From NCBI GenBank assembly GCA_015179045.1, contig WHUZ01000117.1, positions 1-64,000 of the forward strand: a DNA stretch of 64,000 bases. Reading direction: 5' to 3'. The DNA is from Kalaharituber pfeilii. Its lineage: Eukaryota > Ascomycota > Pezizomycetes > Pezizales > Pezizaceae. Positions 1-12,545 of this stretch are shown here, piece by piece. Position 1 is the stretch's first letter, and the number at the start of each line of letters is the position of its first letter. The position numbers and the translations under genes were made by a program. The notes beneath the pieces are model-generated. The model was not told where the DNA came from, did not search any database, and saw only the letters and a program-made list of their open reading frames with translations.

Positions 1-585
1 GTATGACATCCCATACTAGTACAAATAGCTGCCAAGACATCGTTACAACATTTTGCTGTGCCCACAATTCCTTGAGAATGCTTTCTTGAAGTGCTACACA
101 TGAAGGACAAGCATTGATTTAGTTTCTCTACGTAGCCCTTACAACATTCTGCTTTAGTGGTTGAGTTACATTACACGCTCAACTGCATAGCTAGTTTTAG
201 TAGGGAAGTGCGTGGAATTGAAGTGTGCGTTCATGAGACGTAGTGAAACACAGTACTCAGCTCGATACAGGAGTATTATTAAAAGCTTCTTGCTTAGTGA
301 TGTACAATTTTTTATATCGAAAATGCATGCTGGAGCCCACGTATAGCAGTCCGTGGACTAGATAGAATTAATATATACTCCTGAAAGGATCGCGATTCGC
401 AATTTTGTATCATTCCCCGAAATGGATTGTGTGCAATATATCGAAGCACTTATTCATAAGGCATAGAGTTCAGAGTCTATTCAAGATTAATACATCGGTA
501 AGCTGAGAGATTACTAATAGCGTACACTATGAACCACAGAGTATAGAACGCACTTCCCATTCACCGTCGCCACTGGATTCCGGAG
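1..585. other. gene-free window start
   Basis: I see no supported gene or repeat here. The bases are AT-rich and hold only short open frames. The stretch lies just downstream of the stop codon of the minus-strand ankyrin gene and probably contains its 3' untranslated region. Confidence 0.5.
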
Positions 586-3500
586 TTAGGATGCTTGATC
601 CATATGCTTCTCCAACAACTTTACAATCTCCCCCATCCCATTCTCCTTCGCAATAAGCAGTGCCGTCTTCCCATACGGGCTCTGGGGCTCTAGCTTGACA
701 TTCCGCTCGAGCAACATCTTCACTACCCCGTCCAGGCCATTCTGGCATGCCAGCATCAACGGCGTCCACCCCAACGCCACTGCTCTTCCATGCCCCACCC
801 CACCACTACTAGCGCCCGCAACAATATCCCTTGCCCAATTGGGCTCCGGCGCACAACCCGCCTCCAGAAGTATTCGGCATACATTCGTATGCTTTCCCGC
901 CGCGGCCAACAGCACCGCGCTCTCGTCATGCTGGGAAATGACGTCCATGTCGGCACCAGCCTCCAGTAGCAACCTCACTGCATCTTCGTCACCTCTAAAC
1001 GCAGCATGCATCAGAGGTGTCCAGTCATGCATTGAGCGGGACTCGGTGTCAGCTTTGCATCTCAGCAGGAGGTTCATGATACGGATGTACCCGCGAGATG
1101 TGGCCTCTGCGAGGGCAGTCCAGCGATCGGGGGAAAGGTGGTTGACATCTGCACCGAAAGAAAGGAGAAGTTGGACAACGTCAGGATTGTTGTCCCGGAC
1201 TGCGAGCATGAGAGTCGTCCATCCTTTGGAATTCGTGGCGTCGATGTTGGCGCCAGAGGTGAGAAGGATGCGGAGGACATCGTAATGGAGGTTAGAGGCG
1301 GCGAGCATCAAAGCGGTTTCACCGTCTTTCTCCGTAGTAGCTTCAACGTCGACGCCTTGATCTAGGCAATCCTTGGCAGCATCAACATCCCCATCCGCTG
1401 CAGCAATCATCAGCGGTGTCCAATTTGCGCGCACTGGGACCATTGTGCTGTCTTGAGCTCCGGTTCGAGTATCATCGTCCTTGGAAGTATTATCATCGTC
1501 CTTGGAAGTATCTGAGAGGACCTTCTTTTGATATTGCTGACGCTGAATTTTGCAGAATACCTTAGCCTTTTTCATGTCTGCCCCACAATCTATCAGTAAT
1601 TTGCAGATCCTCTTATATCCCGCCGCCGCAGCATAATCCAAGGCCGTCTGTCCTTCATGCGTCACAGCATTGACATTTGCCTTCTCACTAATCAGAATCT
1701 CCACGGCTAACTCGTTTCCCTGCGATGCAGCAAGCATGAGTGCAGTCTCTCCAGTCGACGACTGTGTGTTGAGGAGCGTTAGACCTTCCGAGCTGGATTT
1801 TGAAAGCAATAGTTTTATAATGTTAACAAGTCCAATCTCAGCTGCATGATGCAGAGGACTCCTGCCGCTAGAGTCCAAGTGCATGGCGAGTTGTGGCCTC
1901 TTGTCGAGCAGGGCACTAGCGGCGTCGTAATCGAGCATTCGTATGTCATTGATTAGAGCTTCGCCATCCGAATCAGATGGTCCAGAGGCCGCAGCAGCAG
2001 GCTGTGATTGCGCCATTTGATCCACGTGAATTGTTGAGGAATGTTCCTTTTCACCAATCTCATTATTCCCTAGACCAAAAAACAACGAACGTAGATACCC
2101 CAAATAGGATCAGATAACAAACCTTAATACAATGCCTAAACCAATTCCACCCCAGCACCGTCGCTCGAATTGTCCTCCAGCCGTTGCAGGCATCACAATA
2201 CCCCTCCCAAGCCCCGTTTCGCTGCCTAAGACTTGACGGACGAGCCAACGGGATACCTGAAGAGTCAATACCGTGCTTGTAAACAAGGTTGGCCTTGTAC
2301 GAGCCGTCGTCGATGTTGAGCCAAACCCCTGGCTCACAACGCCCACAGAAGCCTTCCTTGTCTTTTCCGTAGCCGCGCACCCATCCGGGCGTGAAGAGGT
2401 CGCCACCAAACATGGAGTCTTCCCGCCGTGGAATCAGGTCGACATCGTCATGTTCAAAATCCTGCGCTGGCGGGGTGAAGTTCATGGGCGGGAGCCAGCC
2501 CATCGCTAGTTCAGGGGCTGTCGTGAGGGCGACAACATCGTGGGTTTCGGATCTGTCTAATCCTATAAGCAGCTCTTCATCGTAGTGCTGCGACTGAGTA
2601 AACTCGTCGAGATCCGATTTCTCCTCTGGGACAATAGTATCGTCGACATCTGATTTCAACTCCTCTGGAGTCATATTATCCTCCTCATCTTCAGGCACGT
2701 CCTCGGCCCCTGTGCATTCATCCCGCAGCGGCACTAACTCGCTCCTTGGCAACACAAATAACGCTAATTGCTCGAGATGACGCCCCAGATGGCTTCGAAA
2801 GCTTTTCAATTTCAGCACAATGGGTTCTGAAGGATCGACTTCGAGACCGCTAGCAGCTCTTCTTCGCTTCAGAACTGTATCGTAGTCACAGAGTGGGCAC
2901 TCTGATGCTAAGATCTGCTGTACAGGCCTTGCTGCTCGTGTGGTCAATGTGGAAAGTTGGCTACTGCCATGCAGGAGGTTGGAGTGCTGCTGCTTCATGT
3001 GCAATTGGAAGTTCTTTGCAGAGGTCAATGTCGCCCGACAGGTTTCGCAAACCCACTGCATACGATGAGCCTCCAGTTCGTGATTGAACCACTGATGGCG
3101 AGATCCAAAGGGAGGATGGGTGCAATCCTCCTGTGTGCACACGTAGGAGGACAAGTCAGAGTGAACGTGTTTGCTGTGTGCACCGCATTAATCACGTATT
3201 CTATCAGCCGAAAGCAATAGCTGGCTATGATGCGTTACTTACGTCCAAGACATCCTCCCCGTGATGGTCACAATCTTGAAGCAATAGGGACACTCAAAGG
3301 GTTTGCCATTTGCAGATTCATGCGGCGGTTGAGGAACAAGGGTCATCTCTGTTTCCGATTCCCCCGTGACAGATTCCGAGTAAGTAGTCGCAGAATCCCC
3401 CGACTCCGATTCCTGGTCACCAGTTTCAGGGTCTAGTTCCGGTAGCTCCTGTAGAGCATAAAATGTCGATGCTATTGTTGAACTGAGGGCAGATCGCTCA

Positions 3501-4486
3501 CTTCTCAGACCTTCGCTCGGAGCTATAGATCGCATGTCCTCTTGCTCCTCCTCCCGCCGTTGATGGGAAGCCGATCCAACGGGAAACTGCAGCCCACCTG
3601 TCGCCTCAACAGGTGAGTCTAGATCTACACTCGTCTGCGCACCTAGTTTCTGACGATGTCTCTTCTTGTAAAGCAGCCACTGCCTTCGCCTCGCATTCGT
3701 CTTTCCAAGTCGCTCTATAAGGTCCTGATTATTAGCAGCAAACGGGAACCTGTCTTGCACATGGCGAATGTCGATCTGCGTATCGGGCTCCGCCCTGTCC
3801 GCTGCGAAGCTGGCAAATTTATTCTGTCGGGTCGACTTATGGATGAACATTGACAACTGGAACAACCCACTTACAGCCTCGCCGATGGAGAGATACAGCT
3901 CATTTGATTCCGTCATGCGCTGCGGTTCCCCTTCAGCCGTGGAAGCGGAAGGCTCCCCTGACCCACTGTTGGAAAAGTCCTCTTCTTCACTGCCCGGATC
4001 TGTGAATTCCTCCTCACTGAAGCCTTCCGTGGACGTAGGAAAAAACTCATCCGTCGAGTACCAGACCTCCTGCTTCCTAATTCCTGACACAATATCCCAC
4101 ACTGACGAACAAGTATTAGCAAACTATATCCATGCTGGAGCTTTACTGATTCCAGAATTGGTAAACTTACAGTAGGAAAGACTCTCATTCAAGTGCTTCA
4201 GCAGCCTCAAAACCTCCTCCTTCACATCTGCGTGCCGAAGGCGGTAATCCAGTGACGCTCGCCCCCGCTGCAGTGCCCCAATATTTCCCGTCCAGACGTT
4301 GAACCGGCCCCATGTATCCTTAAGCATCTCAGCCGACAAGTTCAGGTCCTCACGTGCATGGTCGGGATCATTATCGTCAGGCGTTTCCAGGACCTGCAAT
4401 TGGCGGGAGACGTGCTTGAACTTTCGTACGCAGTGTGAGGCTTCGTCTGCGATAGTGGTAACCTCTTTCTTAGATAGAGTTGCCAT
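586..4486 (-). CDS. C2H2 zinc-finger plus ankyrin-repeat protein, four exons
   Basis: Four exons join in frame: 4486..4171, 4101..3243, 3173..2131 and 2069..586, giving 1233 aa. The first two introns are 69 bp each with clear GTAAGT/GTAAGTAA donors and AG acceptors. The third donor is uncertain: 2130 or 2118 both keep frame. Residues ~1-105 are helical and end in a conserved Leu-Ser-Tyr stretch. The second exon carries a basic RRRQWLLYKKRHR block and acidic linkers. A C2H2-type block spans the second intron (CPYCF ... KHVHSDL), followed by further Cys/His pairs and the CPLC ... SFRSHLGRHLEQLALF signature common in fungal ankyrin proteins. The last exon holds about eleven ankyrin repeats (TPLMxAA, LLLxxGAD). 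This architecture recurs in Pezizomycotina, but its function is unknown to me; nucleic-acid or protein binding is inferred from the domains. A broken relative of exon 2 lies at 24124..24517. Confidence 0.85.
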
Positions 4487-4699
4487 GATTTGGCGTCGGA
4501 GTTTTAGGGCATGTACGCCCAGGCGATGGAGATGATGATTCTGGAGTAGGAATATGGAAGTTTGTAGTTAGCCGGTCGTGCCTTGCCTCGTCTCTTGACA
4601 ACCGTTTTGGCTGTTAAATTATGTCAATTAAGTGGCGGGGGAATTCTCCAGCCGGCGCCGCAGTTTGGAATGGGCTAGAATTCGACTTTGAAATTTTCC

Positions 4700-4753
4700 T
4701 GCCATGGCGAGCAGCTGCAAGCGGGGTTACGTGGAAAAAAAAAAAAAAAAAAA
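4700..4753 (+). mobile_element. LINE 3' tail, 5'-truncated
   Basis: The sequence reads CCATGGCGAGCAGCTGCAAG, then GCGGGGTTACGTG, then a run of A. The same 3' end with small variation recurs at 12060, 34800, 44097, 49240 and 60960, so it is the terminus of a poly(A)-tailed element. The 5' limit is uncertain and I found no clear target duplication. Confidence 0.6.
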
Positions 4754-5024
4754 CATTTTGGGGGTAGAGAAATAAATATCCAATAATACATCTTGCAGCA
4801 ACCGCTAGACACCATGAGGTCAAGATAATTAACCTCCTCGACAAATCAGACTTGCTTCATGCAAATGCCCGCAGATTATTTCATATTTGCTGACAAAATG
4901 TCTCACAATTCACTGCGTCTGCAATGGTTAACATCCGTTATCCTATGGGGGTGGGAGGCACGTAGCCGAGCGGGCACCCAACAGCGACATACAGTTATAT
5001 TGAACGCTGCTAGGGAAAGCCTTG

Positions 5025-5175
5025 CTATAATGAATACACCCTGCTCTTGGATTTCCATTCCCATGCAATTTGACCTCACTATAATGAAATTGCACCAAAT
5101 GGTGTGATGTAAAAAAAACTCTAGGAAGTTTTATCCACATACAGATTGTTCTTTCTATAATGAAAAGTCGCTGAC
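5025..5175. mobile_element. pogo-like non-autonomous element fragment
   Basis: Three copies of CTATAATGAA-type motifs lie about 40-60 bp apart, in the order CCTTGCTATAATGAA, TTTGACCTCACTATAATGAA, TTCTTTCTATAATGAA. The same order and spacing recur at 23512..23700 and 47405..47570. CTATAATGAA repeats near termini resemble those of pogo/Tigger-class DNA transposons; this assignment is by resemblance only. No transposase is visible. Confidence 0.45.
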
Positions 5176-5344
5176 GAAATCCGTAGAAAGCCCCCTGCTA
5201 CTTTCTTATCTCCTGTACGCCAGTAATTCGCCAGTAATTCGCGAGTAGCTTAGTAAACAGCAACTATGTCACTAAGTACTAGAGTTGGTTTAAACCAAGT
5301 TGTGAATGTCTGTTCCTTCCGGGCGAATGTTTGCATTCTGATTA

Positions 5345-6125
5345 TTTTTGTTTTTTATGTTATTGCTCGCATGCCGCCATGTGGGCTATGGCGGGATTAG
5401 GTACAAAGGGGAATTAGGAAATAAAATAAGATGGAAAATCCTCCTCTTGAGCTCCGTCGACAGTAGTCATCCCTTAACAGCGCGACATCCAAAATCTAAT
5501 GCCAACGGAAAATGTCCGTGTATTCCATTGCAAACTGGCATAGTGATATACTTCTACTTAGTCTTGGAGACCTGAAAAGGGCACTAAGTTTTCAATCTAG
5601 GTAGCTGAGCCCACATTTCAGCATTCACCATTTCAGTGGTGGTGGGCACTGACACTTTGATGCTCCGTTAGCCTAATCCTGCTGGCATTAGATTTTGAGG
5701 TTTCGCGCTGCAGAGGGATAAATATAAAGAGAGCCAGTTATGAAAGACAAAAAGAAAGTCATCTCCCCGCCCACCCAGTATCTCGGCCAATGGGTCCCTC
5801 TCGCCCTCCTTCGCATGCGGTGAGTCTCTCGTGGCGTCTGCCCCCCTGGCCACTTTCGTCTCCACACTCCGCATTCGTTCCAGATGTGCTCCGCTTTCTC
5901 TTCGGCATCCCCGCACCCATCTGCACTCTGGGCTCTCCTCCTTGCCTATCTTGTGTCTCCAGGGCCTGAGGCCCTTACCCCCAGGAGCCCTGCTAGCGTG
6001 GACACCAGACCGCCTAGGCGCTCCAGTGGTCTGTAGCTTGGGCCCAGTCTGACTCTCTCTCTCGCCCTTTTGAGCTCTCGCCCTTTGAGCTCTCGCCTCC
6101 ATTCGCAGTCCTGCCTCCGTCACGG
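5345..6125 (-). mobile_element. decayed LINE 3' end with C-terminal reading-frame remnants
   Basis: Read on the minus strand, a remnant of the LINE C-terminal region (GKGLRPWRHKIGKEESPECR) appears near 5900-5990, but the Cys/His knuckle that should follow is shifted out of frame. The 3' end near 5360..5400 carries the usual GCTATGGCG ... GGCATGCGAG terminus of this LINE family in degraded form, and the poly(A) is reduced to interrupted T runs on the plus strand. It is an old inactive copy. Confidence 0.6.
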
Positions 6126-6339
6126 TCTCATCTTGGGATGGTAGGAGGGCACCGCTCCCATCTTGATGACGGATCTTTACCTACCACTGCTCCTTACACT
6201 TCTATTTTCATTCCTATTCATCGCTACCACCACTGTCCCATTCTAATGATTTCTATTTCCATTACAGAGGTTAATTAGTATTGAAAGTTGTTCAAGACTC
6301 CGAACTCAGCTGCCAAGACTATATGCCTAATTTGCCACA

Positions 6340-6420
6340 ATTTTCGATACTGAAAACCTTGCTATAGTGAAAACAAAGGGCCAAATTTTACGTGTTCATT
6401 ATAGCAAGGTCGGACTTGTA
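6340..6420. mobile_element. pogo-like fragment
   Basis: CCTTGCTATAGTGAAAAC and its inverted counterpart TTCATTATAGCAAGG face each other about 45 bp apart, giving a small inverted pair of the motif seen at 5025, 23512 and 47405. Probably an internally deleted element. Confidence 0.4.
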
Positions 6421-6719
6421 GCTGAAATAAGTCGGAAAAATCCAAAACAATTGGGCAAAGATAAGCTTAACTAGGCATGCTTCACCATATTAAAAATTCA
6501 CGTACAATAGATTTTGATTCATTTGTGCTTGAATTACGAAATTTTTAGCAGTGGCAACTGGTGAGCTACATGACACGCGCGCTCAAAGCACCATATCTGT
6601 GATTACAATGAAATTAGCATTGTCACAGCGGATGCATGACGTTAGGCAAGTACCAGCACGCCCTCAGAGAAAATTCAAACCAAGAGGTATGGAGGTCGGC
6701 AACACCTGAGCGGAAATTG

Positions 6720-6786
6720 TACCTAAAATCGCCGTAGCGGCACGCGATCACTGATATTAAAAAAAAAAAAAAAAAGAAAGAAAGAA
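6720..6786 (+). mobile_element. 67-bp LINE tail insertion with 11-bp TSD
   Basis: Only the last bases of the LINE 3' end (GGCACGCGATCACTGATATT) and its A-rich tail are inserted. The insert is flanked by AGCGGAAATTG at 6709..6719 and 6787..6797. This marks target-primed reverse transcription that stopped almost at once. Confidence 0.8.
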
Positions 6787-6797
6787 AGCGGAAATTG

Positions 6798-7647
6798 GAA
6801 TGCCTTATGCCGTAGTTTGAATTCTCTCAAAGTAACCGCAGAACGATACACCATAAAACTTCGCCGATGAGGAAATATTTTGGTTTGAAAAATAATCTCG
6901 TATATAGGACCCTCCGTTCGTAGTTTTATACTAGTTGCGGCCGGCTGAGAAAGATAGTGTAGTCATTTTTTCCACTTGAAAAATTTGCTATTAAAACTTT
7001 TGTTTTATCAAGAGAAATTTTCCCGCACTCATCTAGAAATACATCCGAATTAAGAAACGAAAGTATAAGCTATGTATTGGAAAGTAATTTGGGAATAAAG
7101 CTGTAAAAGCCTTTAAGCCTCGCCGACACTCCATAGTACAGGCTGTAGTCTTATCATTTCTTACGGTATCATAGAGGCAATGCAGGCGGCAGGTGCGTCA
7201 GAGTGAATTGCTTAAGCGAGTAATGTTGCACCAAGATTATTGACTATCGTTCAACATAGTGATATTAGACAACACGGGTTCACCTGTGCCTTCGCTGTTC
7301 CGAAAGCGTGCGCTTAAGGTATTCTAACTCAAAAAGCAGAGCTGACAGAGTATCACCGACTGCGAGTTGTATGCTTCATACTGATACGATCATCTGTGAT
7401 GATTTGACTTAGATTCTAAAAATAGCAAGTAGCCCCGTTTCACAATGTTAACATGGTGCAATGATCCCCATACTGGAACCACGAACGATGGGTAGGGCAT
7501 TAGTAGGTGTCAAGTCTCCTGACCCTCATGGTAGGGTCAGTACATAGTCCGCTAAAATCACTTTTTCTCCAACTTTTCTCATTAACTAGAAGACTATCAA
7601 GTACATACGGACACAAATACAACTCCCGTGACAAAAATCCCGTCCAA
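6798..7647. other. AT-rich intergenic region upstream of the DUF7580-like gene
   Basis: No gene is supported. The 3' part should hold the promoter and 5' leader of the gene that starts at 7648. I see no confident TATA box or operator. Confidence 0.4.
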
Positions 7648-9600
7648 ATGGCTACTGGCCTTGAAGTAGCAGGCCTCATCCTCGCCACGTTCCCTCTCAT
7701 CATCAGCGCCCTGGAGAGCTATGAGAATGGCTTCCGAACCATCAAAGAATGGTCACGCTTTCGAAACGAGTTTATGATTTTTATGAAGTCGGTGGGCAAG
7801 CAGAAACTCTTTTTCCGGCAGAATATCGAGGAGCTACTCGCGCCTATCATCAAATCGGAGGACCACATGCTGTGGTTGCTGAATAACCCCGGGGGCGAGG
7901 GTTGGAGAGATAAAGAACTAAACGAGAAGTTGAGGAAGAGATTGACAGGGAAGTACGAGTATGAGTGCTATATGTCCACTGTGGGGTCCATACTCGCATT
8001 GCTGGAGAAACTCAAGGGGAAGTTGAAGCTGGTGGATGGGGAGGTATGCATGAATCTGTTCTACGACTGCTCGCGCCAATATTTAATTCGTGAGCCTAAA
8101 TTGACTTGAAAATAATTGAACAACATTTAGGTTCACTGGACCGAGACCGCCGAAACCAGTGGCAGGGTGCGCCTAGAGTACGAGTTTCGTCGTCTCTCGT
8201 ACACCCTCGGGCGAAGGAAACGCGAAGGGATCCTCGCGAACATCGAAAAGCACAATAACGAGATCCAGACCATCCTGAGCAACAGCGAGCGGCTCACACC
8301 CATGCGGATGAAGCGCAAGTCGCCCATCACAAAGCACTTTCAGCGGGTACGAAGTCAAGCCAGCAGCCTTCATGCTGCTCTGACTCGAGCATGGAAGTGT
8401 GACTGCACGTTAACTCATGCGACAAAGCTTCTTTTAGAGAGAAGGGCCAAGGAGCCCGATGACATGGATGGCTATGGTGATAGTACTCAGGATGATTCGG
8501 CTGTCAAGTTCCAGGTGTATTTCTACGTCGAGTCGCTTTTAGCATCCAATCCCACTGCACATCTCCAGACCATGACGGAGTGGTGCGCAACGGAGATCAT
8601 GATGGACTTGGGACTAGATTCTGGGAAGGTTTACTCTCAATTGTTGCAAGGAAGAGATGGACCCACCGGCATGAGGTATCCGGAGGCTACTTCGTTTTTA
8701 CACAGATCGAGCTTAACAAAAAGTACAAGGCCATTACTGGACAACTACCGTCGGGTTTCCTTTGCAGACACATCTGTTTCCTCGAAATCAATAACCTCAC
8801 TCGGCGACATGTCCGAGATCATCGACCTCTGCTCTGCCTTGAATCAGCGCCTTCTCCTCCAACAGAATTTTGGATATCTCAGAAACGGCTGCTCCGACCG
8901 GTTCCACACCGTCACATTGGGTACAAATTCCCCATTACCTTCAGGAAGCTACAAAATCATCAGCCTGGAGTCCCTCCTGGACAGGAACACACGAGACAAG
9001 ATGGGGTTGCTGCCGGTCCTCCGTAATCGCCGAACAAGGCTAGCAATCGCCGTCACTCTCGCAAGCTCGCTGCTCCAGCTCCACCCAGGACCCTGGCTCA
9101 GGGAACGCTGGGGAAAGCAAGACATCTACTTCTTCCAGAGCGGCGACGGGACGATCCATACCCAGCTTCCCTTCCTCCTCTACAACTTCAAATCCTCTAA
9201 CCAATCGCAAGGCACACCCCACCACTACACTGCCAAAGACGCAACCACAGGAACTGCTCCTTCTAGCCGATGTGGTTACAACCCCCCTCTCCTCTCCCTT
9301 GGTATCGTAATCCTCGAACTCTGGTTCAACCAGACCATTGAATCACTGCCATTCCGCAAGGACTTTTTGGGAGTGGGCGGGAAGGAGACTGAATACACAG
9401 ACTATAACACCGCGCAAAAGTGGCAGGAACAGACAATGGACGAGGCTGGGCTGGACTTGCATAATCCGACGAGGAGGTGCATTTACTGTGCGTTTGGAGC
9501 GGCCAGTCAGAATCTGGAGGACGATGAGTTGAGGAAGGCAGTTTACGAAGAAGTTGTGCAGCCGTTGGAGCGGCTTTTGCAGCGGTTTGAGGAGATCTGA
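7648..9600 (+). CDS. DUF7580-like fungal protein, two exons
   Basis: Exons 7648..8043 and 8131..9600 join at phase 0 across an 87-bp intron (GTATGC ... TTTAG), giving 621 aa. The ATG at 7648 opens the family-like N terminus GLEVAGLILATFPLIISALE. This is followed by the ENGFRTIKEW segment and the FFRQNIEELL helix. Residues ~150-250 are basic and helical, with a spacing that suggests a coiled coil. The C-terminal half (RRTRLAIAVTLASSLLQLH; SLGIVILELWF) is the DUF7580-like portion, which looks like a degenerate kinase-type fold. No catalytic motifs are obvious. Proteins of this sort are abundant in filamentous ascomycetes, often next to NLR or HeLo-type genes, and their biochemical function is not established. 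No such partner is adjacent here. The gene looks intact. Confidence 0.85.
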
Positions 9601-10649
9601 TGGTTAGCATGGAAATCAATACTAGTATAGTAATCATACTAATGAAAGTGCTGACCAAAATTTTCAATTATCTATATAGCTATAACGAATATACGCAAAT
9701 ATGGATCTCCGACAGTAGCGCGATATGCGCAATCTAAGTGAATTGAATTACCGTGCTGCGCTAACTAGAATCGCACGGACCAAGCAAAAGCGTTCCATGA
9801 AGTCTGTTCAGAGATTCAGATTCGCTGGCATCCCTTGAGGTGGCTTGCTCATGGTGCTCTATTTTTTTTGCTAATATCTTCAACAATTTCCTTCCTGTTA
9901 CCCTTAGGATGGTGAAACCTCGCCTGTTTCGAACCCAGTTGGGTTAACCAGAAACCGCAAGAAACTGCAATGTACCCTACCAAAAATTTCATAGAAACTG
10001 TTGAGTGTACAGCTATGTGGAAATTCCAGCCAATGACTGCAAATTCGTTTGTAAGCGCCACTGGAATCGAATTTAGGCTAGGTTTCACTCACTCAAAGGA
10101 TAGTAAGGTGATGCAATTGAAGCGCTTGGTTAACCTATTCATAATGTCACTTGTCTGCATACCTCAAAACCTTGCTGGCTGCGGTTGGCGCGTCACGTGT
10201 CTTAACTTCTGAACGAACTATGACTTATATCTTCTTCTAGATAGTGAGCTGATTGTATTTCAACTCGGGCCTCCTCTCTTATCGTCCAATAGATTTCTAT
10301 ACTTTGTAGCTATGACCTCTACAAGCGGCTGCTGATCAGCACATTTAATAAAATTGTGTACAATATCTGTCAACTTGAGTAAGGCTTGCCCACATTCTAA
10401 TCGAAATAAAGATAGCTTGACAACTATGATGTTCTCCTGAACTGAGGATAAACCAATCTTAAACGTACCCCCTCGCCCCTTCTCAACTCCGCAACTTGAC
10501 AATGCAAGGTAAGAGTCACTGCTATTCTGCTGGCATTATTAATACTGAAAAACTTATAGGTTCTCAAGTCGTACTCTACTAAACTTGCTACTTGAGGAAC
10601 GCTTTGGATAGCTTGATAGGTAAGTGAGAGTGCACTATACAATTTAGCG
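9601..10649. other. intergenic, possible gene remnant on the minus strand
   Basis: Nothing is firmly supported. Two overlapping minus-strand frames between 10260 and 10642 read like helical protein (LYSALSLTYQAIQSVPQVAS; IVVKLSLFRLECGQALLKL) and could be exons of a decayed gene. I cannot join them with convincing splice sites and recognise no domain. Confidence 0.25.
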
Positions 10650-10885
10650 AAGAGTTCAGCAAGCGATTCATTATGTGAGCTAACTAGCAGTTTAGCAGAT
10701 GAGTTAGAAAGTTAGAAAGTTCAACAAACAAGTTCAGCATGTGGTTCTACAAGCGATTCGGGAAGCGATTCGGCAGGGATTCAGCTGGCACTTTAGCGGG
10801 GAGATTCAGCAGGGGATTTGGCAGGAGATTCAGCAGCCAATTCAACAAGCGATTCAGCAGGCCATTCAGCGGGCGATTCAGCAAT
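10650..10885. repeat. degenerate 12-15 bp minisatellite
   Basis: Units of the form AGCGATTCAGCAGG repeat with drift, and between 10741 and 10885 they become regular. The plus strand there reads as IQQAIQQAIQRAIQQLIQ, which is a product of the repeat rather than a gene. The upstream part (TTCAGCAAGCGATTC, TTAGCAGATGAG) is more decayed. Confidence 0.7.
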
Positions 10886-11157
10886 TGATTCAAAAAGTTG
10901 TAGTTGATGGGTGGGCAACTGGAAAGTTGGAAATTCAGAAGAGAAAGTGAGCGTAGTGGTGGGATTTTAGTTAGAGTAGTTGAGTTGACAGATACAGTTG
11001 TTGTAAATATGACTGCAACGAAGGGATGCGAGTATCCAGATAGGAATGTGACATCTAACGATGGTAGAGACCAATTTTAAAGGTGCGGGTCTTGATAATA
11101 CAGTGCTATCATTCGGTGTTAAGTGTACACCTCTATTAATTTTTCTCCTCTTGATGT

Positions 11158-11235
11158 CACCCCCCCAGGGCACATCAGCCCCCCGGGCGCATCACCCCTC
11201 AGGGCGCATCACCCCCTAGGCGCACCACTTCCCTA
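11158..11235. repeat. C-rich short tandem repeat
   Basis: Four or five imperfect units of about 17 bp (CAGGGCGCATCACCCC) lie in tandem. G-quadruplex or slippage potential on the complementary strand is possible, but no function is evident. Confidence 0.6.
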
Positions 11236-11249
11236 GCCACCCCCCTTAG

Positions 11250-11640
11250 CAGTTGTATGGACCCCCGAGAGAAGCGAGTGGGGTCTCTCAAGCAGTATGC
11301 GTACAAGCGGCTGAAAAATGTTCAGAACTCACCCTGAAAGATCCTCGCGGTTGCGAGGGCTCAGTATGCTACATCGTGGCAGCACTAAAGCCCTGTCTCC
11401 AGCATTGCTCCTGCCCCCGCCGCTCTGCCCCCGTTGCGAGCGTAGCGAGCGGGCATTCTCTCGCACGTAGTAGCTTGTATTAAGTGTGGTAAAAGTTCAC
11501 ATTCCTTGACTCACCAGGGTCTGTTGTCGACCCTGCTGGGCTAGCGCCGATAGATAAGAACTGTCCGGCCCGTTGCGCCAACCACATTACGGCCCGCTGG
11601 TCTCGGATAGCTAGTCTGTGTAACGATAACCCTTGTGAGA
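11250..11640. repeat. dispersed repeat, inverted partner at 25500
   Basis: The segment around 11400..11480 (GCGAGCGTAGCGAGCGGGCA followed by TTCTCTCG) recurs in inverse orientation at 25505..25560. A second shared block (GGCCCGCTG ... TAGTCTGTGTAAC) lies at 11590..11625 and 26028..26062. The GC-rich core is self-complementary and can form a hairpin. The element class is unknown; termini were not identified. Confidence 0.45.
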
Positions 11641-11649
11641 TCTGCAACC

Positions 11650-11839
11650 GTAGACGACATCATTACAAACCGGTACCTAGGATGGACTAGTTTTCATCTG
11701 TTTGACCGAAAAGTAGACAACATCATCACAAACCGGTACTCAGGATGGACTAGTTTCAGCTGTTGACCGAAAAGCTATCATCACAAACTGGTAATAGTTA
11801 CCTAGGATGGACTTTTTTAAATCTGTTGGGCCGAAAGGT
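11650..11839. repeat. three tandem ~62-bp units
   Basis: Three copies of a unit with the order CATCACAAACCGGTA, AGGATGGACTAGTTT, TGACCGAAAAG follow each other with period about 61-64 bp. The third copy has an insertion of about 6 bp. There is no coding potential. Confidence 0.75.
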
Positions 11840-12545
11840 ATGCTAAGGCGACCACGAGGCTGAGGACAGGGAAAGGTTTGACGAGAGAATGGGAAGCAAA
11901 GATTGGCAGGACAGAAAGGGCAGAATGCGAATGTGGGGAGGTACAGCAGACCTTCTGACCTTCAGATGTGAAGAGGTGGTGTACCCTGGGGAATTCATGT
12001 AGATAGTTGAGAATTTCCTTTACGTGCTTGCCTCCGAGCATCAAGGGTATCGACCCAGGGGCCCTGCCATAGCGAATAGCAATAAGCGGAGTTATGTTAA
12101 AAAAAAAATACTCTCACAAGCGACAAGAAGTGTAGCCTTGCGCCTGAGACTCGTTTTGGATTCACTATCATATCAGTATAAAAAAGAAGAAAATACACTG
12201 AAAAGAATAATCAAAATAAAATAAAAACGAAAAGGTCAAAATATGAATCAAGTAGACTATTCTAGTGCTTGCATGCTTCTTGTTCTCGTTCTGAGCGAAA
12301 TCCTGGGATTTCTCATGGTTTGGGTTATAATGTGCTAGTTGACTCTGCCAGTAAGCACTCAGCAAGACTGGCTCAATGATAAAACGAAAATGCGCATTTT
12401 GAATTTTCGTGTTAATTCCGCCGATATCAATAGTAAATACACCCTTCATCTCTATCGCTCACAACGTATCGTCTGATTACATGTCATCACCTTCCAACTA
12501 CCTCTTCCATTTTGACTCAAGATCCCACTTATCCAACTCAATGCA
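11840..12545. other. AT-rich intergenic region downstream of the amidase
   Basis: No gene is supported. Around 12040..12108 there is a plus-strand LINE tail (CCCTGCCATAGCGAATAGC, then AATAAGCGGAGTTATGTT, then A10). The remainder is AT-rich and probably includes the 3' untranslated region of the amidase gene. Confidence 0.45.

Larger units (their letters stand above)
4487..5340. other. intergenic stretch with a LINE tail and a pogo-like fragment
   Basis: No gene is supported. The stretch contains a poly(A)-ended retroposon tail near 4700..4753 and a pogo-like block at 5025..5175, each listed separately. The part next to 4486 should include the promoter of the minus-strand ankyrin gene, but I see no distinctive element. 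Confidence 0.4.

Noticed and set aside
10741..10950. Gln/Ile-rich open frame IQQAIQQAIQRAIQQ
   Set aside because: It is the translation of a short tandem repeat and has no start context, splice sites or family.
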